Positions 17,074 through 26,394 of a DNA stretch of 64,000 bases are shown here, one piece after another (position 1 is the first letter of the stretch; each line of letters opens with the position of its first letter). The position numbers and the translations under genes are program-made. The notes under the pieces are model-generated. The model saw nothing but the letters and a program-made list of their open reading frames with translations. It searched no databases and had not been told where the DNA came from. The stretch spans positions 1-64,000 of the forward strand of contig FPAN01000005.1 of the NCBI GenBank assembly GCA_900116395.1. Direction: 5' to 3'. Source of the stretch: Lachnospiraceae bacterium XBD2001 (GTDB lineage: Bacteria > Bacillota > Clostridia > Lachnospirales > Lachnospiraceae).

Positions 17074-18657
17074 TTAGATTTCCAACAATTTTGCGTATGC
17101 AGCAAGTGCATCGGAGGTCTCACCGGCAAGAACCTTCTTAGCAAGGGTCTTACCAAGCTGAACACCTTCCTGATCGAAGGAGTTTACGTTCCATACGAAT
17201 CCCTGGAACATAACCTTGTTCTCGAAGTGTGCAAGCAATGCGCCTAAGGTCTCAGGAGTTAACTGCTCACCAACAATGATGGAAGAAGGTCTGTTACCTT
17301 CGAAGTACTTGTTAGCGTTCTCATCATCCTTACCGCAAGCGAAAGCCATGATCTGTGCTGCTACGTTGGCACATAACTTCTGCTGGGAAGTGCTGTTCTC
17401 GATTACAACATCAGTTGCCATCTGGCTCTTCTTGAAGCCTACGAACTGCAATGGGATGATGTTGGTTCCCTGATGTAATAACTGATAGAAGCTGTGCTGT
17501 CCGTTGGTACCAGGCTCACCGAAGATAACCGGTCCGGTTACATAGTCAATCTTCTCGCCGAAACGGTTTACACTCTTACCGTTAGACTCCATATCCAACT
17601 GCTGTAAGTGTGCAGGGAATCTGGAAAGTCCCTGAGAATATGGAAGAACTGCAGTAGTCTCATATCCTAATACGTTACGCTCATATACACCAATCAATGC
17701 ATCCAACAATGCTGGATTCTTGCGAATGTCGGTATTCTTAGCAAGTGCATCTTCAGCAGCTGCACCGTTCAAGAAACGAGCGAATACCTCCGGTCCGAAT
17801 GCAAGAGACAATACAGCGCCACCAACGGAAGAAGTAGAAGAATAACGTCCGCCGATGTAATCATCCATGAAGAATGCATCCAGATAATCATCACTCTTAG
17901 CAAGTGGAGAAGTCTCGGATGTAACAGCAATCATATGCTTGGAAGCATCTAAGCCGGCCTTCGCAAGAGCATCCTTAACGAAAGACTCGTTGGTTAAGGT
18001 CTCTAAGGTTGTACCGGACTTGGAAACCAAGATGAAAATGGAGTGTGCAACATCAACGCCGGCCAATACAGCAGCTGCATCATCCGGATCAACGTTGGAG
18101 ATGAAGTGTGCTTCCATCTTGAAGGTGTTGTTCACCTTAGCCCAGTTCTCAAGTGCAAGATACATTGCACGAGGACCAAGATCAGATCCACCGATACCGA
18201 TCTGTACAACGGAAGTGAACTTCTCACCCTTCTCATTTACAATTTCACCTGCATGAACCTTATTAGCAAACTCAGCAATACGCTCCTGCTGCTTCACATA
18301 GAATTCACGCTTGTTGACACCGTCAGCAACAACATCGTTGCCAAGCTGTCCACGGGTTAACTGATGAAGAACCAAACGCTTCTCACCGGTGTTGATTACT
18401 TCACCATTGTAGAGTGCCTCATATTTCTCGGTTAACTGAGCCTCTTTTGCAAGATCAGCCAACGCATCAAGAACTACATCATCTACCTGCTTGGAAGCGA
18501 AGTTATATACCATGCCGTTAGACATCGGTACGCAGTACTCAGCTACACGCTTCGCACCGTTTGCACCGGCCATCACCTTCTTCAGTTCTACCTGGCTCTT
18601 CAATCCCTGCAGAGTCTTATAAGCATTCAGCTTATCAAAATTGTTCCAAGATACCAT
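17074..18657 (-). CDS. pgi: Glucose-6-phosphate isomerase
   Basis: Interconverts glucose 6-phosphate and fructose 6-phosphate in glycolysis. The 527-residue protein is of the long Pgi type. Visible active-site blocks: QIGIGGSDLGPRA (about residues 151-163), VSKSGTTLETLTN phosphate loop (about 208-220), GGRYSSTSSVG (about 270-280) and QQLDMESNGKSV with the catalytic Glu (about 357-368); late HQGTNIIPLQF has the His. ATG 18657 is preferred to the GTG at 18666 because AGGAG lies 8 bases from the ATG and touches the GTG. Confidence 0.97.
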   Translation of the reverse strand: MVSWNNFDKLNAYKTLQGLKSQVELKKVMAGANGAKRVAEYCVPMSNGMVYNFASKQVDDVVLDALADLAKEAQLTEKYEALYNGEVINTGEKRLVLHQLTRGQLGNDVVADGVNKREFYVKQQERIAEFANKVHAGEIVNEKGEKFTSVVQIGIGGSDLGPRAMYLALENWAKVNNTFKMEAHFISNVDPDDAAAVLAGVDVAHSIFILVSKSGTTLETLTNESFVKDALAKAGLDASKHMIAVTSETSPLAKSDDYLDAFFMDDYIGGRYSSTSSVGGAVLSLAFGPEVFARFLNGAAAEDALAKNTDIRKNPALLDALIGVYERNVLGYETTAVLPYSQGLSRFPAHLQQLDMESNGKSVNRFGEKIDYVTGPVIFGEPGTNGQHSFYQLLHQGTNIIPLQFVGFKKSQMATDVVIENSTSQQKLCANVAAQIMAFACGKDDENANKYFEGNRPSSIIVGEQLTPETLGALLAHFENKVMFQGFVWNVNSFDQEGVQLGKTLAKKVLAGETSDALAAYAKLLEI

Positions 18658-18727
18658 CTCTGTCACTCCTTTATAAAAATTTACTTAACTAAAGTCGTCC
18701 CAATATCGCTAAAATTGTATAATAATA

Positions 18728-18755
18728 GGGCCCTTTTTTCAAGAGAAAAGGGCCC
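18728..18755 (-). terminator. pepF terminator
   Basis: GGGCCCTTTT pairs with AAAAGGGCCC (8-base loop), just after the pepF stop; the trailing T-tract is weak. Confidence 0.6.
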
Positions 18756-18764
18756 CTAAGTATC

Positions 18765-20558
18765 TTATAAATTCTCCATTTCTTCAATGGCTTTTTCGAA
18801 GACTTCCAATGCTTCGTCGACCGGCTTTCCGGTGGTAAAATCAACCCCTGCAATCTTCAACAGGCTAACCGGATCTTCGGTACATCCGCTGGAGAGGAAC
18901 TTCTTGTACTGCTCTACAGCCGGTGCGCCTTCCTCTAAGATGCGGTGTGCAATTGCCACTGCAGCAGAGAAGCTGGTTGCGTACTGGTATACGTAGAAGT
19001 TGTAGTAGAAGTGCGGAATTCTGCACCACTCATAAGCGATGAGCGGATCGGATACCATATCTTCACCGAAGTACTCCTTGTTCAGGTTCAAGTATACTTC
19101 AGACAATGCCTCGAAGGTCAACGGAATACCGTCTTCTGCCATCTTATTGGTCTTGCGCTCGAACTCCTCGAACATGGTCTGACGATACAGCGTGCTCTTG
19201 AAGCTCTCTAAGTAATGGTTAATTAAGTATGCCTTCTCCTTCTTGTCGGTTGCGTTCTTCAACATGTACTCCAAAAGAAGGATTTCATTTGTTGTAGATG
19301 CAACTTCCGCAACGAAGATCTTGTACTGAGAATTCAAGAAGGTCTGGTTCTTCTCGGAATACCAGGTATGCATGGAGTGTCCCATCTCGTGAACCAAGGT
19401 GAACACATCATCCAGGGTATTGTTGTAGTTCAAAAGCATGTATGGATGAACGCCGTAGCAGCCTGCGGAATAAGCACCACCGCGCTTGCCCTCGTTCTCC
19501 ATAACATCGATCCAACGCTCATCATAGGAGCGCTTAACGATTTCCAGATAATCCTCACCGAGAGGAGCCAATGCCTTCAAGGACAATTCCTTGGCTTCCT
19601 CGTAGGTTACCTTGGCATCGTAATCTGCAACCATTGGAGTGTAAACATCATACATATGAAGCTCGTCTACGCCCAGTAACTTCTTACGAAGTCTTACGTA
19701 ACGATGCATCTTATCAAATCCGCGATGTACGCTGTCAATCAAGTTGTCGCATACAACAGGGGATACGTTGTTCTCGTCTACTGCCGCCTCGAAGGTAGAG
19801 TTGTAATGACGTGCCTTCGCCTGGAACATACGCTTCTTCACTTCGCCTTCGTACATTGCAGCCCAAGTATTGCCGAACTCCTTGTATCTCTCATAGAACT
19901 TCTCGAAAGATTCCTTACGAACCTCACGATTTGCGCTCATCTGCAACGGAACGAATCTGCCGTTGGTCAGCTGAACGTCTTCACCCTTCTCGTTCTTAAC
20001 GATAGGGAACTTCAAATCTGCATCACGCAGCATCTCTGCTCCGCGGGCAGGAGCCTCACATACTTCTGTTGCGGAAGCAATCAGCGCCTCCATCTCTTTG
20101 GATAACACATGCTCTTTGGTACGGATGATATCCTTGATAGATACTTCGTACTTCTTCAGGCCCGGCTCATCCTTGTAGAACTGCTCGATGGTCTCTGCAG
20201 ATACACCGAGAATCTCCGGCGCGAAGAATGCACACATCTCTTCTACCTTAGCAACAGCCATCATTGCCTTGCCGCGAAGCTCCTGGCCATGGCTGTCTGC
20301 AGAATCCTGGTCGCCTACGCGCATGGCATACTCAGCCACACGATAGAGTACAAGGTAAGTCTCCTCATACAGATCCCATGCCTGTAAAAATGCCTTAGCG
20401 TCTGTGGTTGTCTTGCCATTCAATGCAGCAAATTCTTCGCCAAGCTTTACAGCCTTCTCTAAATCTTTTGCCCATGCAGCCTCATCTGCATAGATATCTT
20501 CCAGTCTCCAGGTAAGCTCTACCGGGACCTCAGATCTCTTTGGTAATTTCTGTTCCAT
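18765..20558 (-). CDS. pepF: Oligoendopeptidase F (M3 family)
   Basis: Cytoplasmic zinc metallopeptidase (597 residues) degrading short peptides. Zinc site HEMGHSMHTWYS (HExxH, about residues 385-396) with the downstream Glu in VAEVASTTNEILL (about 412-424). N-terminal part LTWRLEDIYADEAAWAKDL is the usual oligoF start. Length matches the family (about 600). No signal peptide. Monocistronic, with its own terminator. Confidence 0.96.
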   Translation of the reverse strand: MEQKLPKRSEVPVELTWRLEDIYADEAAWAKDLEKAVKLGEEFAALNGKTTTDAKAFLQAWDLYEETYLVLYRVAEYAMRVGDQDSADSHGQELRGKAMMAVAKVEEMCAFFAPEILGVSAETIEQFYKDEPGLKKYEVSIKDIIRTKEHVLSKEMEALIASATEVCEAPARGAEMLRDADLKFPIVKNEKGEDVQLTNGRFVPLQMSANREVRKESFEKFYERYKEFGNTWAAMYEGEVKKRMFQAKARHYNSTFEAAVDENNVSPVVCDNLIDSVHRGFDKMHRYVRLRKKLLGVDELHMYDVYTPMVADYDAKVTYEEAKELSLKALAPLGEDYLEIVKRSYDERWIDVMENEGKRGGAYSAGCYGVHPYMLLNYNNTLDDVFTLVHEMGHSMHTWYSEKNQTFLNSQYKIFVAEVASTTNEILLLEYMLKNATDKKEKAYLINHYLESFKSTLYRQTMFEEFERKTNKMAEDGIPLTFEALSEVYLNLNKEYFGEDMVSDPLIAYEWCRIPHFYYNFYVYQYATSFSAAVAIAHRILEEGAPAVEQYKKFLSSGCTEDPVSLLKIAGVDFTTGKPVDEALEVFEKAIEEMENL

Positions 20559-20655
20559 AATATGCTACTTCCTTTGATACGAAAATTTGTTATACCTAAC
20601 ATGCAACATTTTACACCATTCTGTCCCGGTAAAAAAGTGAAAAAAGCAAGAAAAA

Positions 20656-20686
20656 AAGACACCCGCCCAAGTTGGACGAGTGTCTT
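20656..20686 (-). terminator. Terminator of the subtilase-cohesin operon
   Basis: Minus strand AAGACAC...GTGTCTT stem with internal pairs, followed by TTTTTCTT, 14 bases after the stop of the cohesin-like gene. Confidence 0.8.
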
Positions 20687-20699
20687 AGGTTCGCTCCTA

Positions 20700-21491
20700 T
20701 TAGAACAATTTAAATTTCTGTACTTTGATGGACTTAACGTCAGAGAACTCGGAGTATACACGGTTCTTGCCGCTGCCCTGGTAAGCACGAACTTTGTAAT
20801 AGTAGGTCTTCTTGTTGGCAATTAAGACATCCCAGTAATCCTGATCGCGAACGGTGGCAATCTTGGAATAGCTGCCGTTTGCGCTGGTTGCACGGTATAC
20901 TTCATAGCCTTCTGCGCCGCTTAACTTTTTCCAAGTCACATTCACGCCGATTAAGGTCTGATCGAGACTCTTCATCTGCGGCTTCTCAAGAGCCGGCTTA
21001 CCAACCTTTACAGAATCGGTAAGAAGGGTATCTGCAAGCGCTGCATTCTCTTCGTTGTTCAGTCCGAAGACCTGGGTAGAGATTACGGTCTCCTGTTCCG
21101 CTAATCCTGCCTTCACACCGAAGGTTAAGGTTGCAACGGTACCGCCGGTCTTCTTCGGTGCATCGTTTAAGAATGCGATTGCAATTCCCTTATTTTCCCC
21201 GCTTACGAACTTTTTGTTTACATCCTTCTCGCTAAAAAGATTTGCTTCGCTATCCTTGGTAAGCTTCAGCACGTTCTCATCATAGTAGATAGCAACGCGT
21301 CCGTCAGATAAAACGGTCTTATCCAAGTTCAGCTTATATGTAATCTTAAGGTCATCACCCTTACCTGTTGTAGTTACAACGGTATGTAACGGTGCAGCAT
21401 CTGCTGCCTGTACCGGAAGTGCAGGAACAACAGTTACTGCCATAACTGCGCCAAGAACAAGGGCAGCTGCTTTTTTCAATAACTTATTCAT
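20700..21491 (-). CDS. Secreted cohesin-like / fibronectin type III protein
   Basis: A 263-residue exported protein: signal peptide (1-29, ending VQAADA), a cohesin-like beta domain (about 35-160: KITYKLNLDKTVLSDGRVAI, YYDENVLKLT, IAIAFLNDAPKKTGGTVATL, TFGVKAG), and a C-terminal FN3 domain (about 170-258: ITWKK-type VTWKKLSGAEGYEVYRA, YYYKVRAY). No anchor. ATG 21491 overlaps the end of the subtilase gene by 8 bases and uses GGAGGAGAGG inside that gene, so translation is coupled. The neighbour carries a dockerin-like module, so a secreted pair is likely. Cohesin identity is by pattern only; related beta-sandwich CBM-like folds are the alternative. Confidence 0.75.
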   Translation of the reverse strand: MNKLLKKAAALVLGAVMAVTVVPALPVQAADAAPLHTVVTTTGKGDDLKITYKLNLDKTVLSDGRVAIYYDENVLKLTKDSEANLFSEKDVNKKFVSGENKGIAIAFLNDAPKKTGGTVATLTFGVKAGLAEQETVISTQVFGLNNEENAALADTLLTDSVKVGKPALEKPQMKSLDQTLIGVNVTWKKLSGAEGYEVYRATSANGSYSKIATVRDQDYWDVLIANKKTYYYKVRAYQGSGKNRVYSEFSDVKSIKVQKFKLF

Positions 21492-24400
21492 CGCCCTCTC
21501 CTCCATTCTCTTCTGTTGGAATTACAACATCATCGGTCGCCTTCGGTACCTTGTTGGACAAACGATAAATGGAAGAATTCATTGCGTAGTCTAATACTTC
21601 TACATAGAAGGTTCCTTCCGGAGCATCGATGGTCACATCCCAATCTTCGCCTGCTGTCGTCTGGTTCACTGCGTATTTTCCAAGCAATGTCTTCTTATCA
21701 GCGCTGATAACAAGAACAGCTGCTGTGTAACGGTTGTCGTTCAAGGACAAGGTAATCTTGCCATCCTCGGTCTTGCTCATTCCGGCAAGTGCAGGAGCCT
21801 CGTTATCGATGGTCATTGGAGTAGACAGATACATGCCTTCAGCCTTCAAGGTCTTCGGATCCTCTACGCTATTGTAGTAGGTCGGAACTGCCTGAAGCGT
21901 GATGTCTACCTGGGTTCCGTCCGGCAATGGATTACCGGAAGCATCGGTTCCTGCCCACATCATCTCTGCTACCTGCATACGATTCTGCCATGCACCCGAT
22001 GCAAAGAAGGAAGCATAACCTTCGTTATCGGTCTTCTCTAGGTATACTTCTCCGGTGTTGCGGTCAGTTACGGTCAAGATGACACGACCTGCATTACGCA
22101 TCAAGCTGTAGTACTGTCCGCCAAGCTTGGTGCCGTTCTCAGAGCTGATTGCGTTACGGTCAGCGATGTACTCTGCATCCTTTGCGAAGAGGTTCGGGAT
22201 GTAGTACATTTCTTCCTCATCTCCCTCAGGGAAAATAGAGAGGAAGTTGGTTTTTGCTACGCCGGTATAGGTTACTGCATTTGCAGCATAATCTGCATCG
22301 TGCATTGCACGTAAGAAATCATAGTGCTCAAACATGGAGGAATCCATCCAGCTTCCGTAGAATGCCAGGAACGGAACAGAGAGGTTCACGTTACCGTTCA
22401 CATAGATGAAGCCGTCTACGTACATACCGTTTTCAAATCCTGCCAGATATGCACGGTCCTCATCGCTGAGGTTGATGGATACGTTAATCTTGGTGGAGTC
22501 GGTTACTTCAACCAGCTCAAGGCTAAGGTCTGCAACTTCTGCACCACCCTTTAACTGCTTGTTAAAAGCGTATACGTCCTTGGTGTTGACAACGCCGTCA
22601 CCATTCAGGTCGTAGTACTTTTCATTGCCGCTAATCTTGGATAACTCCTTGGAGTTGTTGACTACCTGCAAGAATACCTTGCGGTCCTTGGAATTGATGC
22701 GACCGTCTTCATTCAAGTCGTATACCAAAGAAGTATTGTCAGCGCTCAGAGTTACCTGTGGGCTAAGCTCATAAGAAGTACCTGCGAAGTATTTTACGCC
22801 GCCTTCTTCGTAAAGCTTCTCTGTCATAACGGTAGAATCCAGTACGTAGTACTGTGGATCCTCGGACATGTTATAGATGTCAAAATCAAATGAGTAATTT
22901 CCTGTCTTTTCCGGGTCGTCTCCCAATACTACCTTGACCTTACCGTCGTTGCCTTCCTTGTCACCTACTAAGATGTAGGATGGGGAATTGATGGCATCGT
23001 TGACGTTGGCAAGTCCTGCGCCCTGAGAGCGTGGAGAATATACCGGAGCTTCCGAATCGTTACCTTCGTGTAACGGTGTAGCTGTACTCATAATTAGGGA
23101 CTGAGCCAGCGTACGAATGGAGATATCGTTGTCTGCAGCAAGGTTGTTTTCCTTGATGTACTGAGACAACAATGCGCTCTGCCCGGAGATGGACGGAGCA
23201 GCCATGGAAGTACCGCTCTTATTGTCGTACTGACCATGGTCGATGGTGGAGAATACATTTCCGCCAGGTGCGGTAATCTCCGGCTTCAAGTCTAAGGAAG
23301 ACGGAACACCATAAGAGGAGAAATCACTCATGGTATAGCCTTCCGGAACGTTGTATCTGGTCTTGGCATTGCCCTTAACGGTCATGGTTCCTTCGAAGAC
23401 ACCTTCGGAAATCTCTGTACCGGTCTTAGCAATGGCCTGTGCCTCGGACAACTGAATGGATGCGGTTGGGCACTTGGTTGCTGTACTTCCCTGCAAGGTC
23501 ATGCTGATGGTTCCTGCAGTATTGTTGTATACCAGAAGACCCTTTGCACCAGCAGCTTCCGCATTCATCTGCTTCTCACCGAAAGTGATGTTACCGCGGG
23601 ATACAAGAACAATCTTATCTTTTACATCGATGCCCTCGTAATCGCTTGCTTCACCTTTTCCGGTAAAGAATACGAATGGATAATCGGTACCGTTCTGGTC
23701 TGCAGAAGTATCCAAGAAATGGAAGTCCTGGGACTTGGAATCACCGGCCGGTGTTAAGAAGGTCTCGTTACCGTCTACTACAATATAGAATCCGGTATAA
23801 CCGCTGTTTACCGCACTGGCTACGGTGAATGCATTGATGTAAGATCCCGGAGATCCAACGGTATCCTGATTGACATCCTCGCTTAAGTTCACACCGTATA
23901 CAGAGTTGTCTGCCCAACGTCCGGAGTTACCTGCGGAGATGGATACAACTGTGCTGGTACCCTCTAACTTTTTGAAAATATCATTGATGTATTCTTCCTC
24001 GCCTAAGGAATAACCTGCAGCGGAAGAACCAAGGCTTAAGTTTACTACATCACAGTCAAGGACTAGGGCATCCTCGATAGCTGCCATGTAATCATCGGTG
24101 TAAGCGCCGCCGTTAGCACCGAATACCTTCATGGTAATCAACTGTGCATCCGGAGCAACACCTACAACGCCGCTGGCCTGCTTGGAGTAGCCGGTCTCGC
24201 TTGCAGCGTTTGGTACATAGACATTGGCGGTAGAGATACCGGATACGTGTGTACCGTGATCCCCTTCGTCATCGTTGTCATGGGTAATCTCAAGATTCTT
24301 ATCAATGTAGTTGAATGCGAATGGAATCTTCGGGCTTACGTACAACTTGCTTCCGCTCAGTCCGTCGAATCTTCTTGCTGCATTTAACTGTGGTAATACA

Positions 24401-25239
24401 GAATCCAATTCTTCTTCATCTAAGAGGTTGTAGTCTTCTACAGACTTGCCTGCATCTTCTGCAGTCTCCTCTAAGTGTGCAAGATATGCACCTCCATCGA
24501 AGGATGGATGATCGGAATCAATACCGGTATCGATGATTGCGATACGGGTTCCTGCTCCGGTATATCCTGCATCCCAAGTGGTGTATCCGCCAACCATGTC
24601 ACCGGATGTAATGGTCTGTGGCTGCGCGTCTACCATTGGCTCATACTGCTGTGCTACATATACAGCAGCAACGCCATCTACTTTTTCAATCTCTGCGATG
24701 TCCTTGAAGGTAACATCAGTAGAGAATGCGTTGGTCATTAATGTGAAGTTGTAGTTAACATCCAGCTCCTCGCCATCCAAGACTTCCTCAGAAATCTTCT
24801 CAGCAGTAGCTTCCTGCTCTTCTACAATCTGCTCAGACAGCGCAACTGCGCGCTTGTTCTCAGCGATTTCATCCGTGTCAAATCCGGCATCCAATACACT
24901 GTCGCCCTCTAACACGATGATTACTCTAGTCTCCTGGTCCGGGTCGAGATTGGCTTCTTCAATCTCGGTGGTCTCCCCCTCAATGGAGTCTGCGTGAACG
25001 TCGATGCCTTCTGCTTCTGCGTCTACCTGCTCGAAGCTTACCTCATCGTTTGCATCAGTTTCCTGCGTGGTTGTTTCGCTTACGGATTCTTCTGCAACTT
25101 TCGAAGTCTCTGTCTCTGCGCTACTTTCAGATACAGCCGGCTCCGACACTTCTGTGGCGAATGCTGTGTAAGACGGTGTCAATGCAAGAGTTGCACTAAG
25201 CACCACAGCAATCGCTTGCTTTGTGTGTTTGTTTTTCAT
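21484..25239 (-). CDS. Secreted C5a-peptidase-like subtilase (S8) with internal dockerin-like domain
   Basis: A 1251-residue exported protease: signal peptide (1-29), acidic linker, inhibitor-I9-type propeptide (about 100-195), S8 catalytic domain with Asp237 (IAIIDTGID), His328 (GDHGTHVSG) and Ser678 (KSGTSMAAP), a PA-type insert (about 490-610), then an Fn3-like region. Residues about 841-898 hold two EF-hand repeats, DLNEDGRINSKD and DLNGDGVVNTKD, as in type I dockerins, placed inside the C-terminal half rather than at the end. No LPXTG. It is first in an operon with the cohesin-like gene. Degrades extracellular protein; specificity unknown. Confidence 0.92.
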   Translation of the reverse strand: MKNKHTKQAIAVVLSATLALTPSYTAFATEVSEPAVSESSAETETSKVAEESVSETTTQETDANDEVSFEQVDAEAEGIDVHADSIEGETTEIEEANLDPDQETRVIIVLEGDSVLDAGFDTDEIAENKRAVALSEQIVEEQEATAEKISEEVLDGEELDVNYNFTLMTNAFSTDVTFKDIAEIEKVDGVAAVYVAQQYEPMVDAQPQTITSGDMVGGYTTWDAGYTGAGTRIAIIDTGIDSDHPSFDGGAYLAHLEETAEDAGKSVEDYNLLDEEELDSVLPQLNAARRFDGLSGSKLYVSPKIPFAFNYIDKNLEITHDNDDEGDHGTHVSGISTANVYVPNAASETGYSKQASGVVGVAPDAQLITMKVFGANGGAYTDDYMAAIEDALVLDCDVVNLSLGSSAAGYSLGEEEYINDIFKKLEGTSTVVSISAGNSGRWADNSVYGVNLSEDVNQDTVGSPGSYINAFTVASAVNSGYTGFYIVVDGNETFLTPAGDSKSQDFHFLDTSADQNGTDYPFVFFTGKGEASDYEGIDVKDKIVLVSRGNITFGEKQMNAEAAGAKGLLVYNNTAGTISMTLQGSTATKCPTASIQLSEAQAIAKTGTEISEGVFEGTMTVKGNAKTRYNVPEGYTMSDFSSYGVPSSLDLKPEITAPGGNVFSTIDHGQYDNKSGTSMAAPSISGQSALLSQYIKENNLAADNDISIRTLAQSLIMSTATPLHEGNDSEAPVYSPRSQGAGLANVNDAINSPSYILVGDKEGNDGKVKVVLGDDPEKTGNYSFDFDIYNMSEDPQYYVLDSTVMTEKLYEEGGVKYFAGTSYELSPQVTLSADNTSLVYDLNEDGRINSKDRKVFLQVVNNSKELSKISGNEKYYDLNGDGVVNTKDVYAFNKQLKGGAEVADLSLELVEVTDSTKINVSINLSDEDRAYLAGFENGMYVDGFIYVNGNVNLSVPFLAFYGSWMDSSMFEHYDFLRAMHDADYAANAVTYTGVAKTNFLSIFPEGDEEEMYYIPNLFAKDAEYIADRNAISSENGTKLGGQYYSLMRNAGRVILTVTDRNTGEVYLEKTDNEGYASFFASGAWQNRMQVAEMMWAGTDASGNPLPDGTQVDITLQAVPTYYNSVEDPKTLKAEGMYLSTPMTIDNEAPALAGMSKTEDGKITLSLNDNRYTAAVLVISADKKTLLGKYAVNQTTAGEDWDVTIDAPEGTFYVEVLDYAMNSSIYRLSNKVPKATDDVVIPTEENGGEGDE

Positions 25240-25278
25240 CAGCTTTCTATTTTCCTCCCGTGAAATATTTATAAAAAA

Positions 25279-25310
25279 GCACCCAGCGCGTCCCTAATCA
25301 CGCCGGGTGC
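25279..25310 (-). promoter_or_regulatory. Terminator-like hairpin in subtilase leader
   Basis: Minus strand GCACCCGGCG...CGCTGGGTGC (GCACCC and GCG pair with CGC and GGGTGC) followed by TTTTTTAT, about 40 bases before the subtilase ATG. The gene upstream already has its own terminator at 25485-25510, so this may be an attenuator. Confidence 0.55.
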
Positions 25311-25484
25311 ATTTTTATCGTGCGTTGTAAATCCAACAGATTAGATGGATTAAAGTTTATCGGTCTTCTTATGTGAAGTCAATATTTTTCATGTGCAGGT
25401 GTAAAATTATTCACGCATGTATATTATGCAATACTTGGGCTCAAGTTAATCTTCCTCCTTCCGCCCGAACTTCCTGCAATCAAA

Positions 25485-25510
25485 AAGGCCGTGGAACAAT
25501 CCACGGCCTT
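25485..25510 (-). terminator. Rpn gene terminator
   Basis: AAGGCCGTGG-AACAAT-CCACGGCCTT, followed on the minus strand by TTTGATT. Confidence 0.85.
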
Positions 25511-25521
25511 CAAAATTCACC

Positions 25522-25716
25522 TTATAATTCTTTTGCGTATTTCTCACGTAACTCACGTGGTACGTCAAGTAAGTCCATCGCTTCCTCTGCGGAATAGTTC
25601 ATCTTCTCCATAATCTTTCTGATATCCCGGACAGATGTAATTTCGCGCCCAATTCGCTCACCTTCTAATTGGAATAATTCATGAGACGCAGCCTCGTTAT
25701 ATTCTGTTAATAACAT
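25522..25716 (-). CDS. Possible intragenic small protein (RpnS-like), 64 aa
   Basis: Inside the Rpn gene, AGGAGGT (25724-25730 on the minus strand) lies exactly 7 bases before ATG 25716, in frame with the parent. The product would be the C-terminal 64 residues (MLLTEYNEAASHELF...). In enteric rpn genes an internally initiated C-terminal protein blocks the full nuclease; that parallel is inference. Strong support: the same site is kept in the orphan copy at 27237-27251. Confidence 0.55.
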   Translation of the reverse strand: MLLTEYNEAASHELFQLEGERIGREITSVRDIRKIMEKMNYSAEEAMDLLDVPRELREKYAKEL

Positions 25717-26394
25717 ATCTTTGACCTCCTCTCGGTGTGCCATGATGAAATCGCGGATTACAAAATCCATCGGCATTATGCGGATGGTTTCATCCACCGG
25801 ATCTTCGTGGCCCTCTAGCTTGTATCGGCGCGACGTGTCCATTACCCACGCATACTCAAACAATGGTCGGCATTGCTCCATGAGTTTCTTGTTGCGACCG
25901 GCGTTAATATTGAGCATCTTCACACGCACCTGAATATCCGATGTATCACGAGTATCCTCGGAAAATGCATCAGATAGATTCAAAATCACACAGTCATCAA
26001 CCTCTCTTGCACCATTGTAAAAAACAATCAAATGCGGAGTTGGTAACATCACCTGTGTGACGCCGTACTTGTTAAGTTTATGCTTCTTCACATAGGCTTC
26101 ATAAGCTCCGGAAACATACTGCATCTGACGAAGCGGCATATTAGGATTATAAGTCGACTGATGTTCATACAGATTCATCTCTTGCGCGATGATGAATGAG
26201 ACATCGTTGTGCATCCCAAGATACAGTGCTTCTTTAATCGTGTTGAACTCGATGGCCTCCGGGTCTGCATAATCAGAATCATTCACCGCATTATACAAAC
26301 TCAGCGTCCAATCTTTGTGATCTGCCTGTCCGAAAATAAACTGAAACAGGCGGTCTTTGTAGTCCTTGGTGACTACATTTTCCTTTTCTGACAA
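25522..26394 (-). CDS. Rpn-type PD-(D/E)XK nuclease / putative transposase
   Basis: A 290-residue protein of the recombination-promoting nuclease-like group. The nuclease core is about residues 55-130: HNDVSFII then MNLYEHQS (Asp...Glu-x-Gln), with PNMPLRQMQY following. The C-terminal 64 residues are a small helical domain that can be made separately from an internal start (see the next entry). The start is TTG 26394, 8 bases after AAGGAGG. Relatives are DNA nucleases linked to recombination or phage defence; no inverted repeats mark it as a transposon here. An inverted second copy of its C-terminal part lies at 27.2 kb. Confidence 0.8.
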   Translation of the reverse strand: MSEKENVVTKDYKDRLFQFIFGQADHKDWTLSLYNAVNDSDYADPEAIEFNTIKEALYLGMHNDVSFIIAQEMNLYEHQSTYNPNMPLRQMQYVSGAYEAYVKKHKLNKYGVTQVMLPTPHLIVFYNGAREVDDCVILNLSDAFSEDTRDTSDIQVRVKMLNINAGRNKKLMEQCRPLFEYAWVMDTSRRYKLEGHEDPVDETIRIMPMDFVIRDFIMAHREEVKDMLLTEYNEAASHELFQLEGERIGREITSVRDIRKIMEKMNYSAEEAMDLLDVPRELREKYAKEL

